Shown: positions 1 to 9,792 of the stretch, one piece after another
Position numbering within the stretch: the stretch's first letter is position 1
Layout of the letters: the number at the start of each line of letters is the position of its first letter
Source: CAYGEY01 sp964349065
GTDB taxonomy: Bacteria > Patescibacteriota > Gracilibacteria > 1-14-2-50-48-13
DNA length: 59,841 nucleotides
Reading direction: 5' to 3'
NCBI GenBank assembly: GCA_964349065.1
Contig: CAYGEY010000003.1
Coordinates: forward strand, 1-59,841
Notes under the pieces: generated by a model
Database searches by the model: none
What the model saw: only the letters and a program-made list of their open reading frames with translations
What the model was told of the DNA's origin: nothing
Translations under genes and position numbers: made by a program

Positions 1-12
1 CTAAATACAATT

Positions 13-939
13 ATGACAAACCTCCCTTCTGATCATAGAGATATTATTAGATCAGAGATTAACAACATTACAAAATCAGAAACAATTGATCATCAGATAG
101 CCAATTATCAACAAGAACTTATTCAATTACAAAAAGAATCAGCTCAAATAGATAGCAAAATCAAGGAACAAAAGGCTAAGATATACAAAGCAATGCAAGA
201 TAAAAGAACTGAGGATGAAGTATTAACCAACAAGTTTTTAGATATAATTCGTGCTAATGAACAAATAACCTATTATAATCAAATAATTGTTAAGTATGGA
301 AAAGTATTTGTTTCTGTATATAAAAAAGATTCCACTTCTCACGAAATTATTTGTAGTGATGGAAGAATGTGGACATACCCTCTAGCAAATGAACTATTTT
401 ACTTTTGGGGAGTAACTGACGATGAACAACCCATGACAGCATATGCAACAACTAGATCTAGTCATAAGAGATACTTTTCAATAGGAGAAGATATAATATT
501 CGAATACCTAGGATCATGCGTAGGAGAGACAAAAGAATATAATAGCCTTATTCAATTCGAAACACGGTATGGACATAAGATGCAATTTATGAAACCAAAT
601 ATGTATAAAATACACATAAATACAAAGTATATTATTTGGGATATTAATAACAAGATGTTAATTATTCCAGAAAATAATGAATGCCTTTTGGATTCAAAAG
701 TAATACGAATCAACTTAGAGTATCTATCAAAATATCTCTACGAAACAACCAAGGACTCAAAATATATTGTAAATTCAAAACATGGTACACCCACTCCTGA
801 ACTGGCTAGAATTAACTTTGAAGATAATAATACAATAGAAATTATAAATCAGATTATCAAGGGTGAATTATTATTACCAGAATACAATGGTACTACTAGT
901 TGGGATAAAAATGGGAACTTGTTTGTATATAGAAAATAA
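13..939 (+). CDS. hypothetical protein with N-terminal coiled coil
   Basis: I do not recognise this 308-residue protein. Residues about 25-70 are rich in Q, E and K with heptad-like spacing (ELIQLQKESAQIDSKIKEQK), which suggests a coiled coil. The rest looks like a soluble mixed alpha/beta domain with many aromatic residues, for example MWTYPLANELFYFWG near residue 120. No signal peptide or membrane segment is visible. The start ATG lies only 12 bases into the window, so an upstream start cannot be excluded. It faces the DUF4143 ATPase gene and shares a bidirectional terminator with it. Base composition is very AT-rich compared with the next genes, which may indicate accessory origin. Confidence 0.6.
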   Translation: MTNLPSDHRDIIRSEINNITKSETIDHQIANYQQELIQLQKESAQIDSKIKEQKAKIYKAMQDKRTEDEVLTNKFLDIIRANEQITYYNQIIVKYGKVFVSVYKKDSTSHEIICSDGRMWTYPLANELFYFWGVTDDEQPMTAYATTRSSHKRYFSIGEDIIFEYLGSCVGETKEYNSLIQFETRYGHKMQFMKPNMYKIHINTKYIIWDINNKMLIIPENNECLLDSKVIRINLEYLSKYLYETTKDSKYIVNSKHGTPTPELARINFEDNNTIEIINQIIKGELLLPEYNGTTSWDKNGNLFVYRK

Positions 940-1004
940 TCCTAAATATTTATTGTATTACCTAACTCGAGGAGAACTCAAAGCTGCATAATTCTCAATA
1001 ACAT

Positions 1005-1037
1005 AAAAAATAGCGACAATCCAGTCGCTATTTTTTT
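1005..1037. terminator. bidirectional rho-independent terminator
   Basis: A 13-bp perfect stem (AAAAAATAGCGAC paired with GTCGCTATTTTTT) closes a six-base loop and has T-runs on both strands. It serves both convergent genes. The stop codon of the minus-strand ATPase lies inside the stem. Confidence 0.9.
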
Positions 1038-2311
1038 GTCTCCAACAACCACTTCCACAAAGGCTTAATAACTACTCTCACTATACCTTCTAAGGTCTCC
1101 ACCTTTTCCTCTCCTTCCTCATCCTCAGTCAAAATTATCCCAACTTGCAACTTATATTGTGTCATGGCTTCTAAAAGTCCAGCCATCTCCCTATCCTTCG
1201 TTTCTCCTTTATCCAAACTTGCACAAACTTGGATCGCCTCGGTGACTTTCAACCCTTCTTTAATAATAAAATCACATTCTTTTTTCCCTTTAGAAAAATA
1301 CACCTCATGACCCCGCCTCACCAATTCATTGAACACCACATTTTCTAACATCCTCCCGATATTTTCAGAAAACTCAAACGAAACAGCTCGAGCTAAACCT
1401 GTATCTATCGCATAAATCTTCTTATCTCTGATCACTGTCCTTTTTGCGGAAAAATCAAAAGCATACACCTCTCGAAATAAGAATACATCTTTCAAGTATG
1501 ACAGATAATCAATAACGGTATCATAATTGAAAGAAAGCATTTCTGCTACATTTCTATAACTAAGCGGTTTACCCACATTTGAAGCCAAAAAAAGACACAA
1601 CTCTCGTAATTTTAACGAATTCACATTAAATCTCGCCACAATATCTTTATACAAAAAATCTTCAAAATAGTTTATAAGGAGTTCTTTTTGGTTCACTTCT
1701 TGTAGTGCTAATTCGGGAAAAGCCCCAAATTTAACATATTGCTGAAATAACTTTTGTATATGTGCTTCTTCTTTTTTAGAATAACCATAGGAAGAATAAT
1801 GTACTTTATGAAAATCGAGAAATTCACGAAATGAAAGCGAGTGCACCTTGATAGATAAATTCCTTCCCGTGAGAAGAGAGCTATATTCCCGCTTTATTAG
1901 CGAAGAATTTGATCCACTAATCCAAATTTGTTTTACCTCTTTTGTATCATAAAGTTTTTTTAAAAAAGATGTCCACTCTTTGCAACCCTGGATTTCATCA
2001 ATAAACAAATACTGCACTGCACCTTTTTGTAAATATGCATGATATACTTCAGATAATGAATACCCCTTCAAAACCTCATCATCGAAGTTTATATAAAGTA
2101 CCTCCTTTGATGTTTTTAGCACTTCTCGAATCACTTGATACAGAAGTGTGCTTTTTCCTACCCTTCTTGCACCTTCAAGTATTTTTATTTCTCGCATCTT
2201 GAGATACGAAAGCAAGTCTACCTCCCTTTGAAACCCTGCAAGCGAATCTGGGAATTCACGATGTTCCCATGGATTCCAATCCTGTAGTGCCTGAATGATG
2301 TTTTTATTCAT
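1028..2311 (-). CDS. AAA family ATPase with DUF4143 domain
   Basis: A 427-residue protein of the AAA_14/DUF4143 family. The Walker A motif GARRVGKST is at residues 47-55, the Walker B motif YLFIDE at about 101-106, and a sensor-like ISGSNS at about 131-136. The C-terminal half matches DUF4143, with a restriction-endonuclease-like ECDFII...AIQV signature near residues 345-365. The cellular role of this widespread family is not settled, and it is often found as a stand-alone accessory gene. It is monocistronic here, convergent with the first ORF. An inverted repeat upstream (2325-2356) may be its operator. Confidence 0.85.
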   Translation of the reverse strand: MNKNIIQALQDWNPWEHREFPDSLAGFQREVDLLSYLKMREIKILEGARRVGKSTLLYQVIREVLKTSKEVLYINFDDEVLKGYSLSEVYHAYLQKGAVQYLFIDEIQGCKEWTSFLKKLYDTKEVKQIWISGSNSSLIKREYSSLLTGRNLSIKVHSLSFREFLDFHKVHYSSYGYSKKEEAHIQKLFQQYVKFGAFPELALQEVNQKELLINYFEDFLYKDIVARFNVNSLKLRELCLFLASNVGKPLSYRNVAEMLSFNYDTVIDYLSYLKDVFLFREVYAFDFSAKRTVIRDKKIYAIDTGLARAVSFEFSENIGRMLENVVFNELVRRGHEVYFSKGKKECDFIIKEGLKVTEAIQVCASLDKGETKDREMAGLLEAMTQYKLQVGIILTEDEEGEEKVETLEGIVRVVIKPLWKWLLETKK

Positions 2312-2324
2312 ATTGCTATATTAG

Positions 2325-2356
2325 AGTAGTGCAATATTACACATTAATGCACTACT
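2325..2356. promoter_or_regulatory. inverted repeat upstream of the DUF4143 ATPase
   Basis: AGTAGTGCA at 2325-2333 is perfectly inverted as TGCACTACT at 2348-2356, with a 14-base AT-rich spacer. Its position 14-45 bases upstream of the ATPase start suits an operator. No T-run makes it an obvious terminator for argS, whose gene points the same way and ends further downstream. Confidence 0.4.
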
Positions 2357-2397
2357 GAAGTATAGCATTAAATTTAAAATAATCAAGATTGATTTTC

Positions 2398-4125
2398 TTA
2401 CATCCTCTCCGGCGCGGCTATATTCAGTAACTCCAACCCCTTTTTCAGTACCTCCTGCGTTCTCTTCACCAACAACAATCTCCTCATTCTCAAACTATCA
2501 TCCACCTCGCTCAGCACCTTACACTCCGAATAAAACGAATTAAACCTCCCAGCCAAACTATACACATACTCAGCCAAAATGTTCTGCGCATACGTCTGTG
2601 AAACCGCCGTTACCGCATCCTGAAACTTCACTAATTGCATCATCAGCTGATGCTCGGACCCTGCAAATTCCCCACCATCCTCAAAATCAATCACAGCCGC
2701 AACATTCTCTTCATCCACCTTTCTCAAAAGCGATGACGCCCGCGCATGTACATACTGAATATACGGCGCGCTATTCCCCTCAAACGTGATCACTTTATCC
2801 CAATCAAACACAAAAGTTGAATTTTTATTCTGCGCCAAATAAAAATACGATATCGCACCATACGCAATCTGCCGTTTCAAAAGTAGCGGATCAATCTCTG
2901 GATCTTCATACACTCCCTTCTCCTTTAAGATCACGTCTGCCCTTTCCAATGCTTCATCCAAAACACTTCTCGCAGTAATAAGGGTTCCTTCCCGCGTCGA
3001 CATACTTCCCTCCGGAAGCCGCGTCATGCCATACGACAAATGTGTAAATTCTACATTTTCTCCCCACTCGAGCATTTTGATAATCTCAAACAATTGTTGA
3101 AAATGAAGAGATTGTTGGTCGGCCACCACATACACTATCTTTTTCGGATTATATTCATCAAGTCTGTACCTGATCGTCGCCAAGTCTCTTGTATGATACA
3201 ATGATCCACCATTCCCCTTCTGAATTAAACATGAAGGCAAACTAATCCCATGATCCTCAAACACTACAGCAATCGAACCATCTTCATTGACCATCGCAAT
3301 TTTTTTCTCTACCAACTCCTCGACAATTTTCGGCATCATCGGCAAGTAAAACGACTCACCTAAATGTGTATCAAAATGCACACCCAGATCTTCAAGCACC
3401 TCTTCAAAATACGGCCGATTTGTATCCACTATCCACTGCCACTTCGCAAGCGCCACACTATCCCCATCCTCAAGCTTTTTATTCATATCACGCGCCATCT
3501 CAATCAATGTCGGATCTTCTTTTTCCTTCACATGAAACTCAATATACAGACGTGTAAACTCCTCTATCGGGCTTTTTTCAATCTCCGCTTTATTTCCCCA
3601 AAGATCAATCGCACAAATCAGCTTCCCGAACTGTGTCCCAAAATCCCCGACATGATCATCCGACGTCACATCATAACCAGTGAATCTTAAAACCCGCACC
3701 AATGCTTCCCCAAAAATCGCATTACACAAATGCCCAATGTGCATTGGCTTGGCGACATTGAGCGACACATATTCAAACACAATTTTTGTACCCTTCCCTA
3801 TTTCAAGAGGGGCAAATGCCTCATCATTGCGAAGGATATCCAATACAAAAGACTCTTCCAAAAAAATATTAATAAATCCGGGAGCAACTGCTTCACATTT
3901 TTTCACGATACTACTTCTAGAAAGCTCAACACATATTTCATTTGCAATATCCATCGGCGCTTTCCCCAACTCTTTGGTCAGTCTCATTGCAATATTCGTA
4001 GCAAAATCTCCAAAATTCTCATGTTTAGGAGATGAAATAGTCACCATCTCACCTTGCAAATCAAAATCAGGATAGGTACTTTTCACCGCAAGAAAAACTT
4101 CTTTAGTTAGTAGTTGTTGTATCAT
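2398..4125 (-). CDS. argS: arginyl-tRNA synthetase
   Basis: Class I arginyl-tRNA synthetase, 575 residues, which charges tRNA-Arg in the cytoplasm. The HIGH-type motif appears as NVAKPMHIGH near residue 123, followed by the family signature DHVGDFGTQFGKL. The KMSKS-like loop is MSTREG near 375. The C-terminus has the usual anticodon-binding (DALR) helices and ends in LNIAAPERM. The N-terminal additional domain is present but short. The next gene upstream (950-residue membrane protein) ends 4 bases before this start, so the two are probably co-transcribed. Confidence 0.97.
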   Translation of the reverse strand: MIQQLLTKEVFLAVKSTYPDFDLQGEMVTISSPKHENFGDFATNIAMRLTKELGKAPMDIANEICVELSRSSIVKKCEAVAPGFINIFLEESFVLDILRNDEAFAPLEIGKGTKIVFEYVSLNVAKPMHIGHLCNAIFGEALVRVLRFTGYDVTSDDHVGDFGTQFGKLICAIDLWGNKAEIEKSPIEEFTRLYIEFHVKEKEDPTLIEMARDMNKKLEDGDSVALAKWQWIVDTNRPYFEEVLEDLGVHFDTHLGESFYLPMMPKIVEELVEKKIAMVNEDGSIAVVFEDHGISLPSCLIQKGNGGSLYHTRDLATIRYRLDEYNPKKIVYVVADQQSLHFQQLFEIIKMLEWGENVEFTHLSYGMTRLPEGSMSTREGTLITARSVLDEALERADVILKEKGVYEDPEIDPLLLKRQIAYGAISYFYLAQNKNSTFVFDWDKVITFEGNSAPYIQYVHARASSLLRKVDEENVAAVIDFEDGGEFAGSEHQLMMQLVKFQDAVTAVSQTYAQNILAEYVYSLAGRFNSFYSECKVLSEVDDSLRMRRLLLVKRTQEVLKKGLELLNIAAPERM

Positions 4126-4128
4126 AAG

Positions 4129-6981
4129 TTAATTAATTTTCCATAAAATATGCGAACCTGTTTTCCGAACAAGTGTTAAATCAAGATTATCATTCACAAA
4201 CTCCTCAAATATTTTTACTTTTTGTTCTAGAGTCCTTCCCTCTGTTGTATCAATCGATGCAGTGCCAGTATCATACATGATAAATGCATACCCGCTATCT
4301 CGCATAGATTTCACAACAGCTGATTTATTTTTATGCGGCAAATACATAGAAATAAAATAATCCAACTGATTATCCGTAAAAATCCGCGTTGCATTGCGCT
4401 TCACAAAATACGGGATCATCGTACCGATGCGGTACACACTTCCGGAAGTTCCATTAATATCTTTTGCCGAAGCATAATAATCTCTGTTATACAAATTAAA
4501 TCCCTGATCAGCATCAAAGAGCCCCATCTTGTACATTGTAAAATGCCGCTGATCAAATGTTCGCATATGCACAGATGCCCCTCCATATTGTTGTTTTCCA
4601 TCTTTCTCTACTATACTCACATTCATCATTGAGGTCTCTGTTTTAGAGAATACATGAAACCACATCGGCATTATCCAAAAAGCTAAGATCGCCACAACAA
4701 CAGGATAAAAAAGCTGTTTATTTTTTTCTTGAAACTTAGCAAGGCTTCCTGCGGTAAGAATAAAAAGTAACGCAAATCCACCAATTCCATACCAGATGAT
4801 TCCGGATGAAGTAAATATCCAAAGGAGGCCGTAGAGCATCAAGCTAACAGCACAAACCTTCTCCCACATTTCTTTTTCAGACTTTATAATAACGAATACA
4901 AACGGAATTACAGCCAAAATAGGCAGTAAATAATTCAAAAGATCAGGCCCCGCCAAACTCACATTTGCAAGTGAGAATAAAGCTAAACCAACAAAATATC
5001 CAAACATAGAAACAGACTTCACTGTAGAACTACCAACCAACAATAAAATATACGAAACAAACAAAAACAAGAACACCCACCCAGCAATAACATAATCCCC
5101 CACAACATTCACATTAAAAATTGTATCCAATGGGATCGTTAAATATTGAAAGATTCCTCCATTATACCCAACATATCGTCCAAGCTCTTCTTTCAATGCC
5201 CCACCCGAAGAGGCAAGAGACGCCTGCAAAACCTGGGATTTTGCAACATCAGCCTCCGACATAACCGCACCTGAATCAGCAACTGTCTTCACATACACCT
5301 CATTTAACACCGGCGCAGGTGGACTCATAAATTTGCCGTACAATACATCATGAACTCCTGACACCTGGCATTTCCCAGCGTCACACATAGATGAATAATT
5401 ATACATAAACCATGGTAGCACACACAAAAACGCTACACCAAAGGTCATTATCATTTTAGATAGATTTTTATACACTATCTCTTTTTTTACAAAAGCAAAT
5501 CCAGTACATATCAAGCCAATAACAAATGAACTAGCAATTGCTGTCATTTTCACCCCAGAAGAAACCACCAATCCTCCTAACGAAAACACATCCATTCCAA
5601 AAAGTAATGTCACAAAGAAACATGCTCCGGCAGAAAACAATAACCAACCCCCGCTTACATAGGCCATTACCGTGAGTACAAAGAAAACGAACAAGAGTGA
5701 TGTAAATTTAATTCCAAGAGAAACTCCAAGTAAAACACCAATGATACTTGCTCTTAAAAGAGTTCGAGACTCCGTATTTCGAAGGAAATCTAAAAGTAAG
5801 ATAAAACATGTCAAAATATAAAACAAGAGAGGCAGATCAATCTTCATATCCTCCCCCAATTGAAATAACACAAACGGAGTCATTGCAAAAACTGAAGTCA
5901 GAAGTAGTGGAATAAAACCGACATACAGTTTTCCCACACACTCCTTCAGACCTGCATACAAAGCCATAATAGCCATCAATCCACCAAAGAACGTAAAAAG
6001 CATAGCAATAGAAGTATCTCCAAACACCGTAAATCCAAGTTGTGTCACCAAACCGAAATTATAAGGTCCAAAGCCGGAAACAAGGTGGCCATAATCATTT
6101 AGTAAAGAAGGAATATTCATATATACCCCAATATCATCCCACCCAATTGGAATTGGTCGGATAAGATGAAGGATAGTTGCAGTAATAACGCACGTCAAAG
6201 TACTACCTAAAATAATCAAAATAGCGCGATCTCGTGCTGTTACCTCACGAGAATGGGTAGTGAACAAAAACGCTTTCAAGATATCTCGCATACAAACAAA
6301 CGTCAAAACCACTCCAATCAGAAGCAAACTTAATCCTAAATAATTCCCGGACATCACTCCAAAAATCCCCATGAAAAATGAAAGCAACATAATCACCGCC
6401 AATCCCAAGGCCACATGGATAGCCACTCGCGACACTACAAAATATTTCTCCGTGAGCTTTTTACAAAACGACCCAAGGCCCAAACTGCCCAAAAACAAAA
6501 TAGATAATGCAAGTAAACTCCATAATAACTTCCCGGTGAATGCAAAAAACCAATATCCTCCACTCATCAGATTATCCCCAACACCTCCAAATTCTGAAAG
6601 AAACATGGGAATGAATGTCGAAAATTTCTCAGTAGTAATAGAAGAATCTATTCCCCACACATTACCCACTTGCACAAAAAACAAAATATATGCAAAGACA
6701 GTCCCTCCAAAAAGCAGCATCCAAGGCGCAAATCTCATCTCCACTTTTCTCTCTGCCCCGGAAAACATGACATAACAAAAATACAAAAATGCCGCTACCA
6801 CCATTCCTCCAACCAATATCATCAAACTCCCCGGCATCTCGGAAGTCCTATTCGCTAGCATAAAATCTGAAATTAGTGCATGCACCTTCTGAGCCAACGG
6901 CAACGTCCACACCCTCGTCCAAAACGCAAGAATAGTCAGAACCAATGTACTTAAAACCAAGAGAGGAATTGTACGTTTCAT
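4129..6981 (-). CDS. large polytopic membrane protein, probable GT-C type glycosyltransferase
   Basis: A 950-residue integral membrane protein with roughly 18-20 hydrophobic segments alternating with short loops over residues 1-780, followed by a soluble C-terminal domain of about 150 residues. An acidic motif GWDDIGVYMN lies in a loop after the first block of helices (near residue 278). That resembles the first-loop acidic motif of GT-C (ArnT/PMT/GT39-like) glycosyltransferases, which use lipid-linked sugars at the outer face of the membrane. The family assignment is an inference from topology and this motif. Only 69 bases separate its start from the preferred start of the divergent GT2 gene, which could supply a polyprenyl-phosphate sugar donor. 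Confidence 0.6.
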   Translation of the reverse strand: MKRTIPLLVLSTLVLTILAFWTRVWTLPLAQKVHALISDFMLANRTSEMPGSLMILVGGMVVAAFLYFCYVMFSGAERKVEMRFAPWMLLFGGTVFAYILFFVQVGNVWGIDSSITTEKFSTFIPMFLSEFGGVGDNLMSGGYWFFAFTGKLLWSLLALSILFLGSLGLGSFCKKLTEKYFVVSRVAIHVALGLAVIMLLSFFMGIFGVMSGNYLGLSLLLIGVVLTFVCMRDILKAFLFTTHSREVTARDRAILIILGSTLTCVITATILHLIRPIPIGWDDIGVYMNIPSLLNDYGHLVSGFGPYNFGLVTQLGFTVFGDTSIAMLFTFFGGLMAIMALYAGLKECVGKLYVGFIPLLLTSVFAMTPFVLFQLGEDMKIDLPLLFYILTCFILLLDFLRNTESRTLLRASIIGVLLGVSLGIKFTSLLFVFFVLTVMAYVSGGWLLFSAGACFFVTLLFGMDVFSLGGLVVSSGVKMTAIASSFVIGLICTGFAFVKKEIVYKNLSKMIMTFGVAFLCVLPWFMYNYSSMCDAGKCQVSGVHDVLYGKFMSPPAPVLNEVYVKTVADSGAVMSEADVAKSQVLQASLASSGGALKEELGRYVGYNGGIFQYLTIPLDTIFNVNVVGDYVIAGWVFLFLFVSYILLLVGSSTVKSVSMFGYFVGLALFSLANVSLAGPDLLNYLLPILAVIPFVFVIIKSEKEMWEKVCAVSLMLYGLLWIFTSSGIIWYGIGGFALLFILTAGSLAKFQEKNKQLFYPVVVAILAFWIMPMWFHVFSKTETSMMNVSIVEKDGKQQYGGASVHMRTFDQRHFTMYKMGLFDADQGFNLYNRDYYASAKDINGTSGSVYRIGTMIPYFVKRNATRIFTDNQLDYFISMYLPHKNKSAVVKSMRDSGYAFIMYDTGTASIDTTEGRTLEQKVKIFEEFVNDNLDLTLVRKTGSHILWKIN

Positions 6982-6994
6982 AACATAAGTTAAA

Positions 6995-7022
6995 TGGACA
7001 ATAATCTCGCAAAGTATAGAAT
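6995..7022 (+). promoter_or_regulatory. candidate promoter of the GT2-DUF2304 operon
   Basis: TGGACA (6995-7000) and TAGAAT (7017-7022) are separated by 16 bases in the divergent intergenic space. Transcription would start near 7029. This argues against the ATG at 6994 as the start of the glycosyltransferase. Confidence 0.45.
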
Positions 7023-7050
7023 ACGCATGGCTTCAAGTAAATACGTGTTT

Positions 7051-7752
7051 ATGATTAAAAATATTACGCAAAAAGAAAGAGACGAGACGCTGATTATTGT
7101 ACCAATTTACAATGAAGGGGCGCATATTGGAAAGGTTGTGAGCCAAATAAAAAATATCGGATACAAAAATATTCTTGTTGTAGATGATGGATCATGGGAA
7201 GATCCTGCCCCCCACCTCAAACAATATGATATCCATATCGTCCGTCATGCAATCAACAGAGGTCAGGGAGCCGCAATACAGACAGGATTTGAATATTGTA
7301 AAAATACAAACCTACAATATACTGTAACCTTTGACGGTGACGAACAATTCAAAGCTCAGGATATTGATATTGTTCTAGGTGGTCTTCTCATGGACGGAAC
7401 AGACATCTGCATCGGGAATAGATTTATGATGAAAAATGACATACCTGTTATCAGACGCACATACAACTTCATTGCAAAAATCGTAACCTACCTACTCTCA
7501 GGACTCCTTGTAAACGACTCCCAATCAGGATTTAAAGCATTCACCAAAGAAGCCATTTCCAAAATCGACCTCCACACCAGCGGATACGAGTTTTGCACCG
7601 AACTCATCCGCGAAATCGCACATCACAAACTCTCTTTCAACGAAGTCCCGGTCAGGGTTTCGTACTCTCTAGAGAGTATGAAAAAAGGGCAAAACTTCGC
7701 AGGAGGGGTTAAGACCGTGTTCAAATTATTTATTCGTAGCCTCATGAACTAA
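7051..7752 (+). CDS. glycosyltransferase family 2 (polyprenyl-phosphate sugar transferase type)
   Basis: A GT-A fold family 2 glycosyltransferase. It has the nucleotide-sugar motif IIVPIYNEG at the start, then LVVDDGS, the metal-binding TFDGDEQF and a later GNRF. No C-terminal membrane helices are present, so it resembles soluble DPM1-like enzymes that load a sugar onto polyprenyl phosphate. I chose the start at 7051, with VPIYNEG 12 residues in. In-frame ATGs at 6994 and 7027 exist, but the first lies upstream of the candidate promoter's start site. Its stop codon overlaps the start of the DUF2304 gene by one base, a pairing typical of this family. Confidence 0.88.
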   Translation: MIKNITQKERDETLIIVPIYNEGAHIGKVVSQIKNIGYKNILVVDDGSWEDPAPHLKQYDIHIVRHAINRGQGAAIQTGFEYCKNTNLQYTVTFDGDEQFKAQDIDIVLGGLLMDGTDICIGNRFMMKNDIPVIRRTYNFIAKIVTYLLSGLLVNDSQSGFKAFTKEAISKIDLHTSGYEFCTELIREIAHHKLSFNEVPVRVSYSLESMKKGQNFAGGVKTVFKLFIRSLMN

Positions 7753-8087
7753 TGAATTTTCCATTATACCAGATCATTGTTCCGCTGTTTTGCTTGGTGA
7801 TGATCGCGAAAGCGTTTTCTCATTTTTTGAGGAAAGATAAGACGATGCGAGAGTTAGTAGCGTGGTTTATTTTTTGGGGATTGATTGCTTCGGCGAGTTT
7901 GTTTCCGGAGATTACGAGTTATTTGTCGAGTGTTTTGGGAATTAAGAGCAATGTGAATGCCGTGGTGTTTAGTACGCTTGGGATACTGAGTTACTTGTGT
8001 TTCAAGTTGATGGTACAGGTAGAAAATCAGGAGCATCAGATTACGAAGTTGACGCGGGAGATTGCGTTGAGGGAGGAGAAGGAATAA
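7752..8087 (+). CDS. DUF2304 small membrane protein
   Basis: A 111-residue protein with three hydrophobic segments (about residues 5-23, 33-50 and 62-85), then a charged helical tail (QENQEHQITKLTREIALREE). This fits DUF2304, small membrane proteins encoded beside DPM1-like GT2 enzymes and thought to anchor or assist them. It is translationally coupled to the upstream GT2 gene through a one-base overlap (TAATG). The gene is richer in G on the coding strand than its neighbours. Confidence 0.75.
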   Translation: MNFPLYQIIVPLFCLVMIAKAFSHFLRKDKTMRELVAWFIFWGLIASASLFPEITSYLSSVLGIKSNVNAVVFSTLGILSYLCFKLMVQVENQEHQITKLTREIALREEKE

Positions 8088-8118
8088 AATAAAAGCCCGC
8101 TCCACTGAGGGAGAGGGC
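8084..8118 (-). terminator. terminator of the minus-strand lipoprotein gene
   Basis: On the minus strand GCCC-T-CTCC / GGAG-C-GGGC forms a hairpin with a six-base loop, followed by TTTTATTTTATT. It lies just beyond the stop of the lipoprotein gene at 8139. Confidence 0.75.
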
Positions 8119-8138
8119 ATTGGAAGCTTGAAACAAGC

Positions 8139-8702
8139 TTATTCAAAGAAAATGGTTGAGGTTAAACATAGCTTATATGAAACAGGGTTTGTCATTGCCC
8201 CTTTTCTGATATAAGAAGTATTTGCCCTCAAATCTAGATCTATAATTTTTGTTTTAAATGAACCAAAATCCGCAACATATACCTCAAGTCCACTTAAATC
8301 CACATCATAGAAGCCAATATGCTCAGGCCTACGTGGCTTCGGATCTAAATCTGGAGATGTGGAGGTTCCTTTCTTAATCAATCGATTTGATTTAGGATCC
8401 CACAACTCATAGTTAGATACATAACCATCAAAATCTTGGTATGTACCAGTAGAATCAAATGTTAAATCACGGACTATATTACTTTTTCCATTAAGATGCA
8501 CCCTTATTTTTGCAATAGTCTCATTTGGACCAGGAGCAAAAACTTTTTCGGGATCATTAGGTAAAAGTTTAATAGAACCAGCTACCTCAGGCTGAGCAGA
8601 TGTGACCTTCACTGATTCCCGCACTATCGGTACCTGAATCGGATTAACACCACACGCCACTAAACTAAGAGTCAACATTCCGAAAACTATTTTCTTTAAC
8701 AT
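8139..8702 (-). CDS. putative lipoprotein
   Basis: A 187-residue protein with a clear lipoprotein signal peptide: MLKKIVFGMLTLSLVAC, with lipobox LVAC and the modified cysteine at residue 17. The mature part looks beta-rich and soluble, with no motif that I recognise. Patescibacteria are thought to be monoderm-like, so the product is probably anchored to the outer face of the cytoplasmic membrane. The gene is monocistronic with its own terminator at 8084-8118. Function unknown. Confidence 0.7.
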   Translation of the reverse strand: MLKKIVFGMLTLSLVACGVNPIQVPIVRESVKVTSAQPEVAGSIKLLPNDPEKVFAPGPNETIAKIRVHLNGKSNIVRDLTFDSTGTYQDFDGYVSNYELWDPKSNRLIKKGTSTSPDLDPKPRRPEHIGFYDVDLSGLEVYVADFGSFKTKIIDLDLRANTSYIRKGAMTNPVSYKLCLTSTIFFE

Positions 8703-8852
8703 TTTTATTTCTCACTTTTCGTTTCATTTATTTTTATTTTATCCAAAATTATACATAAAAACAGATTTTATGCAACACAAAATAATATTTTGTCAAATAA
8801 GGCAAAATCGGAATTTCCAATTTTACGCATTGTAAGTGCTTTTCAATTGCTA

Positions 8853-9767
8853 TCACTTTAATAAAGTCTCAGAACTCATAAATGATCTGTCCTGTATATT
8901 TTCTCTAATCCTCCATATCATCTCAACCACTTCGCCCCTTGTTATAAACTTATCAAGGCTATCTATAGAAGTAGGAATAAATTTCCCTGCACTCATTGGT
9001 CTCAAATATTTTTCAAACCACATCTGATCGGAATCTGCGACCTCAGTATTCATATAAAAAGCATTTGTTAAAATTTTGAACGCCTCAACTGCATTGATAT
9101 TATTTGAGGGATGAAAATTACCGTCAGGGTATCCACCAACAATACTTCTTGGTCTAGCAAAATAAATAAATTTTGCATACCACTCACTCACTGGAACATC
9201 ACCAAACAACTCCAAATATGATCGCGCTAAATTAGTATAGTAATGATCAATACTAAATTCATCATTACTTATGCCTAACTGATTTATTAAACATGTGTCT
9301 CTCTCGGGTATATACTTATTCCAACAGACATCATACACATCATCTGTAGGATTCATTCCCGCACAATTTTCTACATTTGTGCCATAAGTTCCATAACAAG
9401 ATTTATATTCAGGAGTAGCCTGTTCTATGCAATGTCCAAAAAGCACATATTTTGTTTGCCCACAAGATCCACTATATCCACATTCGGCTTTTTCATAATC
9501 ATCATAACACTTCCGAAAATCATCAACTTGTGATCCTACATTCTTTATTGAAGACACAACGATTTTTGTAAATTCGGCTCTGTTTATTTTAGCATTAGGT
9601 CGAAATGTCCCATCTAAATATCCAGAAACTATCCCACTAGACTGCATATATAAAATTGCTTCTGAATAAGGATACTTACTACTGACATCAGAAAAAGTGG
9701 CATGTGTGGTTTGAGCACTTAAAATAAGTACTTGAACAATAAGAATTACAAAGAAAGTTTTCTTCAT
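8853..9767 (-). CDS. secreted S-layer homology (SLH) domain protein, Cys-rich middle
   Basis: A 304-residue exported protein. The signal peptide is MKKTFFVILIVQVLILSAQTTHA. One SLH repeat follows directly (FSDVSSKYPYSEAILYMQ, then GIVSGYLDGTFRPNAKINR). A second begins at DVPVSEWYAKFIYFARP with GGYPDGNFHPSNNI, and a weaker third lies at the C-terminus. SLH domains bind secondary cell-wall polymers. Between repeats 1 and 2 is a segment of about 80 residues with ten or so cysteines, probably disulphide-bonded outside the cell. I chose the start at 9767 because it opens with the signal peptide. The longer frame to 9887 runs into rpsI on the same strand. Confidence 0.85.
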   Translation of the reverse strand: MKKTFFVILIVQVLILSAQTTHATFSDVSSKYPYSEAILYMQSSGIVSGYLDGTFRPNAKINRAEFTKIVVSSIKNVGSQVDDFRKCYDDYEKAECGYSGSCGQTKYVLFGHCIEQATPEYKSCYGTYGTNVENCAGMNPTDDVYDVCWNKYIPERDTCLINQLGISNDEFSIDHYYTNLARSYLELFGDVPVSEWYAKFIYFARPRSIVGGYPDGNFHPSNNINAVEAFKILTNAFYMNTEVADSDQMWFEKYLRPMSAGKFIPTSIDSLDKFITRGEVVEMIWRIRENIQDRSFMSSETLLK

Positions 9768-9792
9768 GAAGAGAATTTTAAAATAATATTCT

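Noticed and set aside
3364..4075. Plus-strand ORFs inside argS
   Set aside because: They lie antisense to a conserved synthetase and show no family features; the same holds for the other ORFs opposite ribosomal protein genes, tuf, dnaE and radA.
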